A DNA stretch of 64,000 bases from Phycisphaerales bacterium (GCA_016710275.1 JADJXS010000001.1:3100001-3164000), one strand, 5' to 3'. Positions 8,101-16,185 are shown, counted from the first letter of the stretch. Made by a program: numbers and translations. The notes: generated by a model not told the origin, from the letters alone.

Positions 8101-9472
8101 GCGTCCTGATCTCGCCTCGCTGCGCCACATCGCGGATTCGGCGAGCGGCGCCTATTTCATTACGAACGCCCACCTGCACCCCGTCAGCGGCCCGGCGATT
8201 CCCTCCGGTTCGCTGCTGATCCGCGACGGCCGCATCGTCGCCGTCGGCCGCGAGGTCGATCGGCCGGCCGACGCCGTTGTCGTGGATGCCGCCGGGCGGC
8301 ATGTGTACCCCGGCCTGATCAATGCCGCCTGCATCGTCGGCCTGCACGAGATCGATATGGTCGATGTGGGGGTCGATGAGGCCGAATGCGGCACTTACCA
8401 CCCGGACCTGGTGGCCGCATCCGCCTTCCACCCGCACAGCGCCATGGTGCGCGTCACGCGCGCGGATGGCGTGCTGACGGTGCACGTTGTGCCGCAGGGT
8501 CCGCTGGTCGCGGGTCAATCCTCGCTGATGGACCTGGAGGGCTGGACCGCCGACGAGATGCTCCGGAGCGCTTCGATCGGGCTGGTGGTGCGCATCCCGT
8601 CGCTGCCGGAAGAGCCGCTGCTGGAGCGCGACCGCCGGCGCGAGTTCGAGGGTGAAAGCGAGGATGAAGAGAAGCCGCGCGAAGCGGAGACCCGCGCTGC
8701 GCAGGCCGAGCTGCGCCGCTTTTTCCGCGACGCGCGACACTATGCCTTCGCGGTTCGCAGCGGGCGAACACCCGCAGTCACCGATCAGCGCTTTGATGCG
8801 CTGGTGCCCTACGCGCTGGGCGAGCGGCCGGTCCTGTTCGAGGCCAATGGCTATCGACAGATTCTCGAAGCGCTGCTCTTCGCCGAACAGGCGCAGCTGC
8901 GCCCCGTGATTCTCGGCGGTCGCGACGCCTGGAAGTGCACCGACCTGCTGGCCCGGCGGGATGTGCCGGTCATCTATAACGCCGTCTTCAGCCTGCCCAG
9001 CGGGGTGCCCGGCGTGCCGCGCGCCTCGGAAGCATGGGACAGCTCCTATCGCGCCATGGCCGTGATGCACGCCGCCGGGGTGCGATTCTGCCTCGCCAAT
9101 CGCGACGCGGCGCTGGCCAAACAGTTGCCGACGGATGCCGGTTTCGCCGTCGCGCACGGCCTGCCGGCCGAAGCGGCGCTCCGCGCCATGACGCTCAGCG
9201 CGGCGGAGATTCTGGGAGTGGAGGATCGGCTCGGATCGCTCGACCCGGGGAAGGACGCCAACATCGTGATTGCGACGGATCACCCGGCGCAGGCCGTCAG
9301 CCGCGTGGACGCCATCTTCATCCGCGGAAAGCCGGTGGACCTGCAGACGGCGCACACGATCAACGCCGAGCGCTTCGCCGCGCGGCCGTCGGCGGAACTG
9401 CCGCCCGAGCGCAGCGACCTGCGCGGAAGGAAGAGCCAGAGCCGCAACCCCGCGGCCGCGCCGGGGCGCTAG
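5126..9472 (+). CDS. Very large secreted protein with three tandem amidohydrolase-like units
   Basis: A 1448-residue protein starting with a hydrophobic export signal (MLLSLVALLLLAPDIVPAP). It holds three metallo-dependent hydrolase units in a row. Unit 1 (about 19-480) begins AITNLTIIPEPG and ends with SPARILGVQDQLGSISPGKRANLTLF. Unit 2 (about 570-1000) has the metal motif DPHSH with H619 and H621 and ends in FGLEDRLGSIAVGKDADLAVY. Unit 3 (about 1009-1425) begins AYFITNAHLHPVSG and ends in LGVEDRLGSLDPGKDANIVI. Only unit 2 keeps the HxH metal ligands; unit 1 has FIDGFSRTG and unit 3 has LINAACIVG there, so both are probably non-catalytic. An acidic/Pro/Ala linker separates units 1 and 2. The start is ATG at 5126 with AAGGAA upstream. 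The family commonly cleaves amide or ester bonds of cyclic or N-acyl substrates; the substrate here is unknown. Confidence 0.85.
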   Translation: MLLSLVALLLLAPDIVPAPRVEAPTAITNLTIIPEPGARIEGGVILIRDGRITAVGPADAVSVPDDAYAIDGTGLVAYAGFIDGFSRTGVSAPRLTASEERRVGDDFEPMGEGPRAAIEAANRNGIFARRRVEDVLDLTVSTFDDHRRAGFTAALLAPPQAVLGGRAAIVQLGSNPLRRSVLRTDALHTASFAPPGRHSERERGRWPATTFGVMAHWRQVMLDAQWRRELLAFAEKHPGAAIEIPQDADLDALRGVLAATTALAWEADDQDEILRALSLSGEFGIRPVLVGVREAYHCIPQLRAAGAPCIVKLRFPSKPAEFKSDFSSHFPADADDASAFGRNWGKRHFQPAGAYAAAKALRDAELRNALALEEAGLPWALTSDGQKPDQFLKSLRELIEAGVSEDMALRALTLSPARILGVQDQLGSISPGKRANLTLFTRSLADKTGRVRWVFVDGRMFEFDTPPRDRSRRGRDAAEQPTAPDADKPDAETAEAEAPVAEGSKAEEEADAAATRPAPTTSTASATRPAQPGDDVRLHVPDWPIETEADRDPGFRTGGSVLLKRAYVITMEGEDLPAADILVTDGKIARVGVDLTAAEGVRVIDLSGYAVMPGVVDPHSHIALDSVNEWSQSVTCEVRCADVVRSFDANVFRAVAGGCTTIHAMHGSANTIGGQNVLLKLRHGRTAAEMILHDVPRTVKFATGENVTRPGRPQRVPQDCHCEPPIRRFPATRMGVETTMRRALEAGRQYGLARADRAAALQRGDTLPPLRRDLRLEALADIVAGRIEINCHCYRADEILRLLAVAEDFGVRVSNLHHCLEAYRIMPEVLRHGAGTCTFSDWWAYKVEAFEAVPHNAGMLLRAGINSTIKSDSADLMRHMPLEAAKCMKYSGLTADEALRMITINAARQFGLEDRLGSIAVGKDADLAVYNGHPLDTFSRCVLTLIDGEVYFRHRDFDAAKPAPGLPIRRFEPEPAVAAAAKSGNIAAAAGLRPDLASLRHIADSASGAYFITNAHLHPVSGPAIPSGSLLIRDGRIVAVGREVDRPADAVVVDAAGRHVYPGLINAACIVGLHEIDMVDVGVDEAECGTYHPDLVAASAFHPHSAMVRVTRADGVLTVHVVPQGPLVAGQSSLMDLEGWTADEMLRSASIGLVVRIPSLPEEPLLERDRRREFEGESEDEEKPREAETRAAQAELRRFFRDARHYAFAVRSGRTPAVTDQRFDALVPYALGERPVLFEANGYRQILEALLFAEQAQLRPVILGGRDAWKCTDLLARRDVPVIYNAVFSLPSGVPGVPRASEAWDSSYRAMAVMHAAGVRFCLANRDAALAKQLPTDAGFAVAHGLPAEAALRAMTLSAAEILGVEDRLGSLDPGKDANIVIATDHPAQAVSRVDAIFIRGKPVDLQTAHTINAERFAARPSAELPPERSDLRGRKSQSRNPAAAPGR

Positions 9473-10359
9473 CGCCCGTCGTCGTCGTCGGCAAACGGCC
9501 CGCCGTCGTCCTCCTCGCCGTCGCCGTACTCGCTGAAGAATTCGGCGTCGGTCGGCGCGAATTCCTCGCGCGGCAGGTCCAGCTCCGCCTCCGGCGGGCG
9601 CGAGGCCGCGCGGCCGCTCCGAATTCGCTCGCGCAAGCGGGCCGCCGCCTCGAAATCCTCATTCTCGATCGCCGCGTCGAGCTGCTCCTGCAGCGTATGC
9701 GGAATCGCGTATTGCTTTCGCAATCGCGCCGCGAGCTGCTTCAGGTACTGAATCCCCGGATCGTCGTCGCACTGCTCGGAGTCCAGTCCGACCGATTGCA
9801 GCAATTCCTCCAGCGTGCCCGCGGCGCGCTCCGCTTCCGAAATCGCCTCGTCGTAGCGGCCCTGCACGACCCGCAGTTGCGACGCCAGCCGCCCGCGGTT
9901 GAACAGCAGCGTCGGCCGCAGTCCCACCTGCTCCGGACCGCGCTGCCGCAGCTCATCCACCACGCTGATCCGCCGCAGGCACTGATCGATGTCGCGCACC
10001 GCGCGCATCAGTTGCTGACCGGCGTGATCCGGCTCCTCACGGCGCATCGCATCTTCCGCGATGACCGCCAGCGCCAGGCGGCGATAGTTGTACTGCGTGA
10101 TCTCGCGCTCCAGCTCGCGGACGTCCGTGTCGCAGACTTCCTCGCCGGCGCGGCGTGCCCGGGAAACAAAATCAAACGCAGAGGGCAGATCGCGATAGCG
10201 AACGCCGTCCGGCCGGCCGTCCAGGAACATCTGCAGGACGCCCAGCTCGATGCGCAGTTGCAGCACTTCCCGCCCGTCAACACCCGGCACGCTGCGGGCG
10301 CTGATCTCCCCCGTGGCACATTCCCAATCGCACATGATCTGATCGAGGTCCAGGCTCAT
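9469..10359 (-). CDS. UVR-motif protein
   Basis: A 296-residue, probably cytoplasmic protein. Near the C-terminus (about 219-247) it has a UVR motif, LQEQLDAAIENEDFEAAARLRERI, the helical hairpin found in UvrB, UvrC and McsA-type proteins that mediates protein-protein contacts. The N-terminal part (CATGEISARSVPGVDGREVLQLRIELGVLQMFLDGRPDG) is rich in short helices. It resembles planctomycete UVR-containing hypothetical proteins rather than McsA, since no zinc CxxC pairs are seen. The tail is very acidic (EDDGGPFADDDDGR). The start is ATG at 10359; a 61-codon upstream extension was rejected as low-complexity. It converges tail-to-tail with the amidohydrolase gene, the two stop codons sharing the palindrome CTAG. 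Confidence 0.75.
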   Translation of the reverse strand: MSLDLDQIMCDWECATGEISARSVPGVDGREVLQLRIELGVLQMFLDGRPDGVRYRDLPSAFDFVSRARRAGEEVCDTDVRELEREITQYNYRRLALAVIAEDAMRREEPDHAGQQLMRAVRDIDQCLRRISVVDELRQRGPEQVGLRPTLLFNRGRLASQLRVVQGRYDEAISEAERAAGTLEELLQSVGLDSEQCDDDPGIQYLKQLAARLRKQYAIPHTLQEQLDAAIENEDFEAAARLRERIRSGRAASRPPEAELDLPREEFAPTDAEFFSEYGDGEEDDGGPFADDDDGR

Positions 10360-10568
10360 CGGGCGGTCCCCCGCAGCGCCGGGTGCGCTTCGCAGGCTAG
10401 ATCGACCGCCCCGCGCCGCCGCTGGAGAGGATGTCCGCTCCCGCAGCGCGGAAAATCCGCCATCCCCCCTCTGCGTGCCCCGAGCCGCGGCGTTACGGGG
10501 CCTTGTCCGCTGCTTCGCGCCCCGAATCCACGCCGGCGGCACCGTTTGATCGAATGCCCGCCGCGCGG

Positions 10569-11198
10569 CTACTCGCCCGCCGCCGTCTGATACAACCGGT
10601 GCTCGCGCACATACTGCTCGACCGCCTGCGGAACGAAATAGCGCAGGGACTGCCCCTGCGCCGCGCGGCGGCGCAGCGCTGTTGCATCAATCTCGACCTG
10701 CGGAGTCTCCACGATGTTCGCCGCCAGGCGCGCGAGCTGCTCCTCGCGAAAGACCGGCCGCAGCGTATCCCAGTCCGGCGCGGCGTATCCCGGACGCGCC
10801 GCCGTCACGATCGTGCAGAGGTCCACCAGCGCCGCCGCCTCGCGCCAGCTTCCCAGGTCGCGCAGCGCGTCCAGCCCGATCAGCCACAGCAGCTCGCGCG
10901 TCGGCGGATGCACCTTGCGGTAATGCCGCACCGTCAGAATGGTGTAGCTGGCCCCCGGCGATTCCACCTCGAAGTCGCACACGTTGAAGCGCTCATCCCC
11001 CTGCACCGCCGCGCGGCACATCGCCACGCGATGCTCGCCGGCAGTGATCCCCGACGCCGGCTTGTGCGGCGGGCGACCGCTGGGAATGAGGACGATCCGC
11101 GACGCTCCGACGCGCTCCGCCGCCGTCGTCGCCGCGATCAAATGCCCGTGATGAATGGGGTCGAACGTCCCGCCGAATAGCAGCAACCGATCGGACAT
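10569..11198 (-). CDS. nadD: Nicotinate-nucleotide adenylyltransferase
   Basis: Transfers AMP from ATP to nicotinate mononucleotide to make deamido-NAD (NAD synthesis, cytoplasm). The 209 residues show the nucleotidyltransferase signature GGTFDPIHHGHL at 9-20, with the catalytic HxGH (HHGH). They also have PSGRPPHKP at about 44-52 and a C-terminal ATALRRR segment matching the (I/S)SSTxLR motif of the family. The length is normal for NadD. An in-frame GTG lies five codons upstream, but ATG at 11198 is preferred because TACACT sits exactly 6 nt before it, giving a leaderless transcript. It is divergent from nothing; the UVR gene lies downstream on the same strand after 209 bases. Confidence 0.95.
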   Translation of the reverse strand: MSDRLLLFGGTFDPIHHGHLIAATTAAERVGASRIVLIPSGRPPHKPASGITAGEHRVAMCRAAVQGDERFNVCDFEVESPGASYTILTVRHYRKVHPPTRELLWLIGLDALRDLGSWREAAALVDLCTIVTAARPGYAAPDWDTLRPVFREEQLARLAANIVETPQVEIDATALRRRAAQGQSLRYFVPQAVEQYVREHRLYQTAAGE

Positions 11199-11204
11199 AC
11201 GCGC

Positions 11205-11210
11205 AGTGTA
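11205..11210 (-). promoter_or_regulatory. Putative -10 box (TACACT), leaderless promoter of nadD
   Basis: TACACT ends 6 nt before the nadD ATG (11198), with no room for a Shine-Dalgarno. A transcript from this box would start at the AUG. Confidence 0.5.
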
Positions 11211-11234
11211 CACCCTGCCCGGATCGGCCCGGGC

Positions 11235-11900
11235 TTACTGCCCGCCCGCCGAACCGGCCAGTTCAGCGCGCTCCCCGCCGGCGTTGATCATGGCCAGCGC
11301 TTCGGAAATCCCCTCCAGCCGCGGATGGATCCGCAGCACGGATTCATAGGCCCGCCGCGCCCCGTCCCAGTCCTCCATCGCCGCGGCCGCGTGACCCAGC
11401 CCCGCCATGGCGCCGAAGTGCGCCCGTTCGATGTTCAGCGCCGCCGAAAAGCAGGATGCGGCCGTATCCACCTGGTCCAGCAGAAACGCGACCACGCCGC
11501 GCTGATAGTGCGCCTCGGCGAAATCAGGCTCGTGCTGCACGAGCGCCGTCAGGCGTGAAAACGCGCCCTCCAGCGCCCCATCGCGGATTTCGTCGATCGC
11601 CCGCGCCAACTCGGCATTGCCCTCGGGGCTGGCGCTGCGCATCCAGATCGCCCAGATCGCATCCTCCGCGGCACGGTGGATCACCGGGCGCGAATCGCGG
11701 AGCAGTGGCTGCAGCACGGCCGCGTGGAATCGCTCGCCCACGGCGCCGAGCGCCGCAATGGCGGCAGCGGCATACTGGATGTTGGGGGAGGCGATTAATA
11801 CGACCAGGTCATCCGCCGATGTGGAACTGGCCAGGCGCGAAGCGAGGTTGCGCCGAACGTCATCCGGACCGGGATCGGTATTGAAATGGAACGGGGACAT
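11235..11900 (-). CDS. TPR-containing protein
   Basis: A 221-residue protein without a signal peptide. The first half is helical and HEAT-like (IQYAAAAIAALGAVGERFHAAVLQPLLRD, VIHRAAEDAIWAIW). The second half contains TPR units (FSRLTALVQHEPDFAEAHYQRGVVAFLLDQVDTAASCF and HFGAMAGLGHAAAAMEDWDGARRAYESVLRIHPRL). TPR/HEAT proteins act as scaffolds; no catalytic motif is present. The start is ATG at 11900, preceded by GGAGGA at 10-nt spacing. An in-frame ATG at 11939 is the alternative and would add 13 residues. It ends 25 bases before nadD's TACACT box, so nadD probably has its own promoter. Confidence 0.75.
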   Translation of the reverse strand: MSPFHFNTDPGPDDVRRNLASRLASSTSADDLVVLIASPNIQYAAAAIAALGAVGERFHAAVLQPLLRDSRPVIHRAAEDAIWAIWMRSASPEGNAELARAIDEIRDGALEGAFSRLTALVQHEPDFAEAHYQRGVVAFLLDQVDTAASCFSAALNIERAHFGAMAGLGHAAAAMEDWDGARRAYESVLRIHPRLEGISEALAMINAGGERAELAGSAGGQ

Positions 11901-12289
11901 GCGAAAACGCTCCTCCGACGACGGACCCTGGGCCGTCATCGTCTCGCACCGGTCCCGTCCGCCGAGGCAAAGCGGACCCAACTACCGGGCTAGCGCGAGC
12001 GTTTTCCACCTCTGACACTGATCCTAAGCCTCGAAATTCCAGGAGTCAAAAAGAAAATGGCCCGAAACCGGTTTATTGCGGTCCCGAACTCGCGGGGCCG
12101 GTAATGCTCCGCCCATTCTGACTCGGCAGCCGCTCACCAGGAAACAGAATCTACCTTCGCACGCGAGCCGCGCGGCCGCGTTGGCCGAGCGCTCCTGCGC
12201 CGGTTATCCGCGCAAGAAGACCGGCAGGCCGATGGGAGGTTCCCACCGGCCTGCCGGGTGTTGCTTCAGACGCTATCGATCAGTGTGCG
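11901..12289. other. Intergenic gap between the frameshifted repeat-protein gene and the TPR gene
   Basis: No gene is recognisable here. The right part holds a strong intrinsic terminator hairpin (12221-12257) belonging to the gene that stops at 12290. The left part, AT-richer around 12030-12060, presumably carries the promoter of the TPR gene, but no clear box was found. Confidence 0.5.
12221..12257 (-). terminator. Intrinsic terminator after the large repeat-protein gene
   Basis: The stem CCGGCAGGCCG pairs perfectly with CGGCCTGCCGG (11 bp). It is extended by TGGGA/TCCCA around a three-base loop. Read on the minus strand it lies just downstream of the stop at 12290 and is followed by TCTTCTT. 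Confidence 0.8.
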
Positions 12290-13660
12290 TTACGGGCACA
12301 CGCACGGGTTGTCACCCGCGACGATGCACGCCACGAACGGATCGATGTCGAAGTTGTTGACACCGTCAACGTCGCAATTGATGTTGCAGGTGCACTGCCG
12401 ACGATCCCAGCAATCCTGGATCGTCGCACCGGCCGGGAACGGCGGCGGCAGGGCCATGAAGCCCGCCGGCGGCGTCGCGTCCGGGGTATTGACGATGACG
12501 GCCACGAACGGATCGATGTCGAAGTTGTTCACGACACCGTCGCAGTTCGCATCGCCCAGCAGGCACGGGCACGGATTCGGCGAGCAGGTCGAACCCGGCG
12601 CACCGGCAATGCCGCCAGCCGTGGTGCAATCCGCGGCAAGCTGAACATTGCAGAGGCCGTTCGAGAAGCAGCACGAACCCGGGTTGGCCGTCGCGCACGG
12701 ATTCGGATCGCAATCCGAGCCGGCGCCCTGCGGCGTACCACCCGCACCGTTGCACGCGGCAACCGTGAGCTGCAGGCAGGAGCCGTCGCCGAAGCAGCAG
12801 GCCTCGGCCTCGGGGCACGGATTCGCGCCGACCAGGATCAGCCGCCACGCGTTGAGCGTGCCGGTGTCCACGGTCGTGTTATCCGACACGTTCAGCGTCC
12901 AGTTGCCGAGCGAGTTGATGCCGACGAACGTCGACAGCGGACCCGTGTCAGGCTTCCAAGCGCCCGTGACGTCGGCCGTGCCCGGATCGGCGACTGCCGG
13001 CACGTCATAGGTCGTGGCCGCCAGGTCGTCGATGATCATGAACGTGCCATCAGTCGGGTTGCCGAAGTTGTTCGCGCCGAAGCCGAACGTGGACTCCGGG
13101 AAGCCCGGCTGGTTGAGCAGCGTGATCACCGCCGCATTCGGACCGGTCAGTTCGGCGATGATGTCACCCTGGAAGGTGTGCGTGATCAGCAGGCCGACGA
13201 GGATGTCGGTGATGACAAACGCCTCACCCCCGCCGATCGTGATCACATCGTCGATACCGGCGGCGCTGCCATCCGGGATCGCCAGCTCAGGAGCCGACGT
13301 CGCAATAACCACGCCGCAGTTGGTGTCGTCGCCCAGGTAGTTACCGCCCTGTGCGCCGCAAGCCGCGCTGGTGGTGATGATGCAGTCGCCGTTGGTCAGG
13401 CAGCAGGCGCCGACCGCGCGAACGCACGTCGCGGCGTCACCGAGAGCGATGTTCAGGCAGAACGCCTGGTTACCGGTGAACAGGTCGTAGCCCGTGCCGC
13501 CGTCCTGAGCAAGGCGGCCGTTGGTCGGCTCGCCATCCTGCCAGAACCAGCCGCAGGTGCCCGGGACGCCGAGATTCACGATCTCGATCCAGTAGCACTG
13601 ACCGGCCGCCACAGCGACGTTGGCGTGCGTGCCGACCCAGCCGAGGCCGACCAGCCGCAC
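12290..13660 (-). CDS. 3' portion of the frameshifted repeat protein (as an open frame)
   Basis: This is the continuous frame downstream of frameshift 2. It holds the end of repeat unit 4 (THANVAVAAGQCYWIEIVN, GWFWQDG), the P-domain-like segment and Cys-rich short repeats (ACCFGDGSCLQLT, SCCFSNGLCNVQL). Two dockerin-like motifs close it (GVVNNFDIDPFVAVIV and DGVNNFDIDPFVACIV). It has no start signal or signal peptide of its own, so it is very unlikely to be an independent gene. Confidence 0.55.
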   Translation of the reverse strand: MRLVGLGWVGTHANVAVAAGQCYWIEIVNLGVPGTCGWFWQDGEPTNGRLAQDGGTGYDLFTGNQAFCLNIALGDAATCVRAVGACCLTNGDCIITTSAACGAQGGNYLGDDTNCGVVIATSAPELAIPDGSAAGIDDVITIGGGEAFVITDILVGLLITHTFQGDIIAELTGPNAAVITLLNQPGFPESTFGFGANNFGNPTDGTFMIIDDLAATTYDVPAVADPGTADVTGAWKPDTGPLSTFVGINSLGNWTLNVSDNTTVDTGTLNAWRLILVGANPCPEAEACCFGDGSCLQLTVAACNGAGGTPQGAGSDCDPNPCATANPGSCCFSNGLCNVQLAADCTTAGGIAGAPGSTCSPNPCPCLLGDANCDGVVNNFDIDPFVAVIVNTPDATPPAGFMALPPPFPAGATIQDCWDRRQCTCNINCDVDGVNNFDIDPFVACIVAGDNPCVCP

Positions 13661-13834
13661 CGGCGATCGTGTCGCCGGAGGCCGCCGGACCGGTGACGGT
13701 CAGCGTCAACGCACTCTGACGGAACTGCGCGATCTGCGTACCCGGCAGACCATCCAGACCCTGGTTGTAGTAGGTCACCTGGAAGTCATCCGGACCACTG
13801 CAGCCGACGTACGCACCCCACCAGCAGACCTTGT

Positions 13835-15880
13835 TCACGTTGCCGCTGCTCGCGGGCGTGAAGTCGTCCGCGGTGCGGGTCGCACCCGAGCTGAGCGCGC
13901 GTTGTCGATGTTGCGTGCCTGGCAGTTGCCCGCATCCTCGAGGCAGAGGTCGGTCGGCTGCGCAACGCACTGACCCTCGTCGTTGCCGTTCATGCCGGCA
14001 TCGACGCAGAACGCGAAGTCGTTGTTCTCGATGATGCCGCCGGCGATCGAACGGCCGTTGCCGCCGAAGCCGAATTCCCAGAACCAGGTGCAGGCGGTCA
14101 CGCTGTTGGTGATCTCCACCCAGTAGCAGGTGTTCGGGGCCAGCGCCACCGGGGCGTGCGTCCCGACGTAATTGAACTCCGTCACGATGCCGGCGATCAG
14201 ATCGCCGGTCGCCTGACGGGCCACGGTCAGCGAGCCGCCCTGCGTGAACGGACCGGCCAGGACGCTGCCCGGCAGACCGGTCACGGCGTTGTGGTTGTAG
14301 TAGGTGATGATGAAGTTATCGACCGGGTTGCCGCCGCAGCCGCCACCCTGGGCGTCCTGATAGCCGCCCCACCAGCAGATTTCCTCGATGTCGCCGCCAT
14401 CCGCGTCGCTGCGGAAGTCGTCGGCGATCGCCGCGACCGGGCTGCTGCTCAGCGCATTGGCCGGGTCGACACCATGGCAGTTGCCGGGATCCTGGTTGCA
14501 GAGGTCGCCCAGCGCGACGCAGGCGTCGGCGGTGCTGCGACGGTCGACGTTGATGCAGAACGCGAGGTCGCTGGTCGAAGGCGACGCGTTCACATACGCG
14601 CGGCCGTCGTCAAAACCCTGCTCCCAGAACCAGTTGCAGTTGAGCGGGAGCGTGTTGCGAATCTCGACCCAGTAGCAGGTGCCGGCGGTCACGGCGACGG
14701 CCGGGTGGTTCACGCTGTAGCTGAACTCATTGACCACGCCGGCGATGACGCCGCCGGTCTGAACGCGGCTGAAGCCGGTGAGCTGACCGCCGGTGAAGGG
14801 ACCACCGAGGACGGTGCCCGGGCCGTTGATCGCCGGATTGTGGTTGTAGTAGATGATCGTGAAGCTGTCGGTCGGCGGGTTCGGTACGCAACCGCTGCCC
14901 TGGTAGGCGCCCCACCAGCAGATGTTGGTGATGTTGCCGTTCACATCCGGGTTGAAGTTGTCCTGCGTGGCGAACACGCCGGTGGTGCTGTTGATCGCGT
15001 TCGACGCATCCTGCGGCGTGCAGCGAACGCCGGTCTGCGTCGTGCCCGAGCAGGCCGTCAGCAACTGGACGCAGGAGTTTGCATCGCCCAGCGAGGCCAC
15101 GCCTTCGACGCAGATCGCCAGATCGTCACCCGTGACGAGGTTGAACGCGCCGCTGTTTACGGTCTGCGAGATGCAGCGGCCGTTACCGCCGCTGGAGGTC
15201 TCCCAGAACCAGGTGCGGTTGGCGTTCGTCGCGGTGCGCGCGTCGTTGATGATGCGCACCCAGTAGCACGTGTTCGCGCCGATGTTCACGTTGGCGTGCG
15301 TGAGGCGGTGCTGCCACTCCGGAGCGCCGAAGAGCGTCGCGCCGGTCTGAACGCGAGCCACGGTCAGGTTCGTGCCCTGCACGAACGGACCGCCGATCGA
15401 CGCGCCGGGGACGTTGCCGGCGTCGGCGAAGTACTGCAGCGTGATGTTGTCGTTGCCGTCGGTGCTGCCGGGTGAATAGAGACCCAGCACGCAGATGCTC
15501 GTGATGTTGATCGCCGAGCCGCCGGTGCGCAGATCCTCGTGCATGCGGAACCCGCCGGCGCGACCGGTCGAGCCGTAGCCGTTGGCGGCGTCCGGATCCT
15601 GGCAGTTGGCCTGGCCGGGGCCGACCGGGCAGGGGCTGATGAACTCGGCAATGCCGCCCTGCGGAGCCGGCGTGTAGTTCGGGTTTTCGCCGAACTGCGT
15701 GACCAGATCCTCGACGACGTCGACGTCCGGCACCAGCATGTGCTCAGACCCGCCCGAACCCGCAAGCTGCTGCGGATGGGCAATCACGCCCGTCACTGTC
15801 TGCTTGGTGGCGTCCGAGGCCTGTGCCGTGAGACACAGCCCGATCGCCGCTCCTGTGATCAAACACAGTACGCGCTTCAT
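13835..15880 (-). CDS. 5' portion of the frameshifted repeat protein (as an open frame)
   Basis: This is the continuous frame from the ATG to the first stop after frameshift 1. It codes for about 681 residues: the signal peptide and three complete ~145-residue repeat units plus the start of the fourth. The last ~20 residues after IDNA are out of the true frame. The repeat units look like cysteine-poor beta domains ending in a CYWVEI...WFWE core. No family name is known to me. Confidence 0.6.
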   Translation of the reverse strand: MKRVLCLITGAAIGLCLTAQASDATKQTVTGVIAHPQQLAGSGGSEHMLVPDVDVVEDLVTQFGENPNYTPAPQGGIAEFISPCPVGPGQANCQDPDAANGYGSTGRAGGFRMHEDLRTGGSAINITSICVLGLYSPGSTDGNDNITLQYFADAGNVPGASIGGPFVQGTNLTVARVQTGATLFGAPEWQHRLTHANVNIGANTCYWVRIINDARTATNANRTWFWETSSGGNGRCISQTVNSGAFNLVTGDDLAICVEGVASLGDANSCVQLLTACSGTTQTGVRCTPQDASNAINSTTGVFATQDNFNPDVNGNITNICWWGAYQGSGCVPNPPTDSFTIIYYNHNPAINGPGTVLGGPFTGGQLTGFSRVQTGGVIAGVVNEFSYSVNHPAVAVTAGTCYWVEIRNTLPLNCNWFWEQGFDDGRAYVNASPSTSDLAFCINVDRRSTADACVALGDLCNQDPGNCHGVDPANALSSSPVAAIADDFRSDADGGDIEEICWWGGYQDAQGGGCGGNPVDNFIITYYNHNAVTGLPGSVLAGPFTQGGSLTVARQATGDLIAGIVTEFNYVGTHAPVALAPNTCYWVEITNSVTACTWFWEFGFGGNGRSIAGGIIENNDFAFCVDAGMNGNDEGQCVAQPTDLCLEDAGNCQARNIDNARSARVRPAPRTTSRPRAAAT

Positions 15881-15926
15881 CTTCACATCCCTTTCGCAAG
15901 AACCAAACTGAAATGAACTCTTGTGC

Positions 15927-16154
15927 CTATCCGAGCAGCCTGCGAAGCGTCGAACGATGCCCGTTGCATCGCCCGCACCCTGCCATCAGGAGCACTCCCA
16001 GGTTGTGCTCCTCGACGGACCGGCGTGCCACGAAGTGCTGCTGCAACTCCTCCGCAATTAGGCCGATCTCCTCACGCAGCGCGTGGGGAGTGACCGATCC
16101 TGGCCGAATCGTGTTGGGGGTGCTTCTTCCCCAGCGCGCAGCGCTGACAGCCAT
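15927..16154 (-). CDS. Possible small protein of 75 residues
   Basis: This ORF begins with ATG at 16154, 32 bases downstream of a near-consensus sigma-70 -10 box. It encodes a helix-rich middle (HALREEIGLIAEELQQHF) and a Cys/His/Arg-rich end (AGCGRCNGHRSTLRRLLG). I do not recognise a family, and no good Shine-Dalgarno precedes it. The frame could also be chance within the 5' leader of the downstream secreted protein gene. Confidence 0.25.
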   Translation of the reverse strand: MAVSAARWGRSTPNTIRPGSVTPHALREEIGLIAEELQQHFVARRSVEEHNLGVLLMAGCGRCNGHRSTLRRLLG

Positions 16155-16185
16155 CCCATCCGCGCAGCTTCCTCGGCCTCGCCTC

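Larger units (their letters stand above)
12290..15880 (-). pseudogene. Large secreted four-fold repeat protein with P-domain and dockerin-like tail, broken by two frameshifts
   Basis: Read through two small frameshifts, this is one secreted protein of about 1195 residues. It has a signal peptide (MKRVLCLITGAAIGLCLTAQAS) and four tandem units of about 140-150 residues sharing ICWWGxYxG, YYNHN, PGTVLGGPFT, AGTCYWVEI and WFWE. A proprotein-convertase P-domain-like segment follows (FVITDILVGLLITHTFQGDI, LGNWTLNVSDNTTVDTGTLNAWRLIL). Then come Cys-rich ACCFGDGSC-type segments and two NNFDIDPFV dockerin-like motifs. Frameshift 1 lies at 13895-13901 (GCGCGCG, two bases too many) and frameshift 2 near 13651-13670 (one base too many). 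Together they add three bases, so the ends are in the same frame. The start is ATG at 15880 with GGGA upstream. Assembly error or true decay cannot be told apart here. Confidence 0.8.

Noticed and set aside
6452..9355. 967-codon open frame on the minus strand inside the amidohydrolase gene
   Set aside because: It is antisense to a continuous, domain-rich gene; the translation is His/Arg/Gly-rich and shows no motif.
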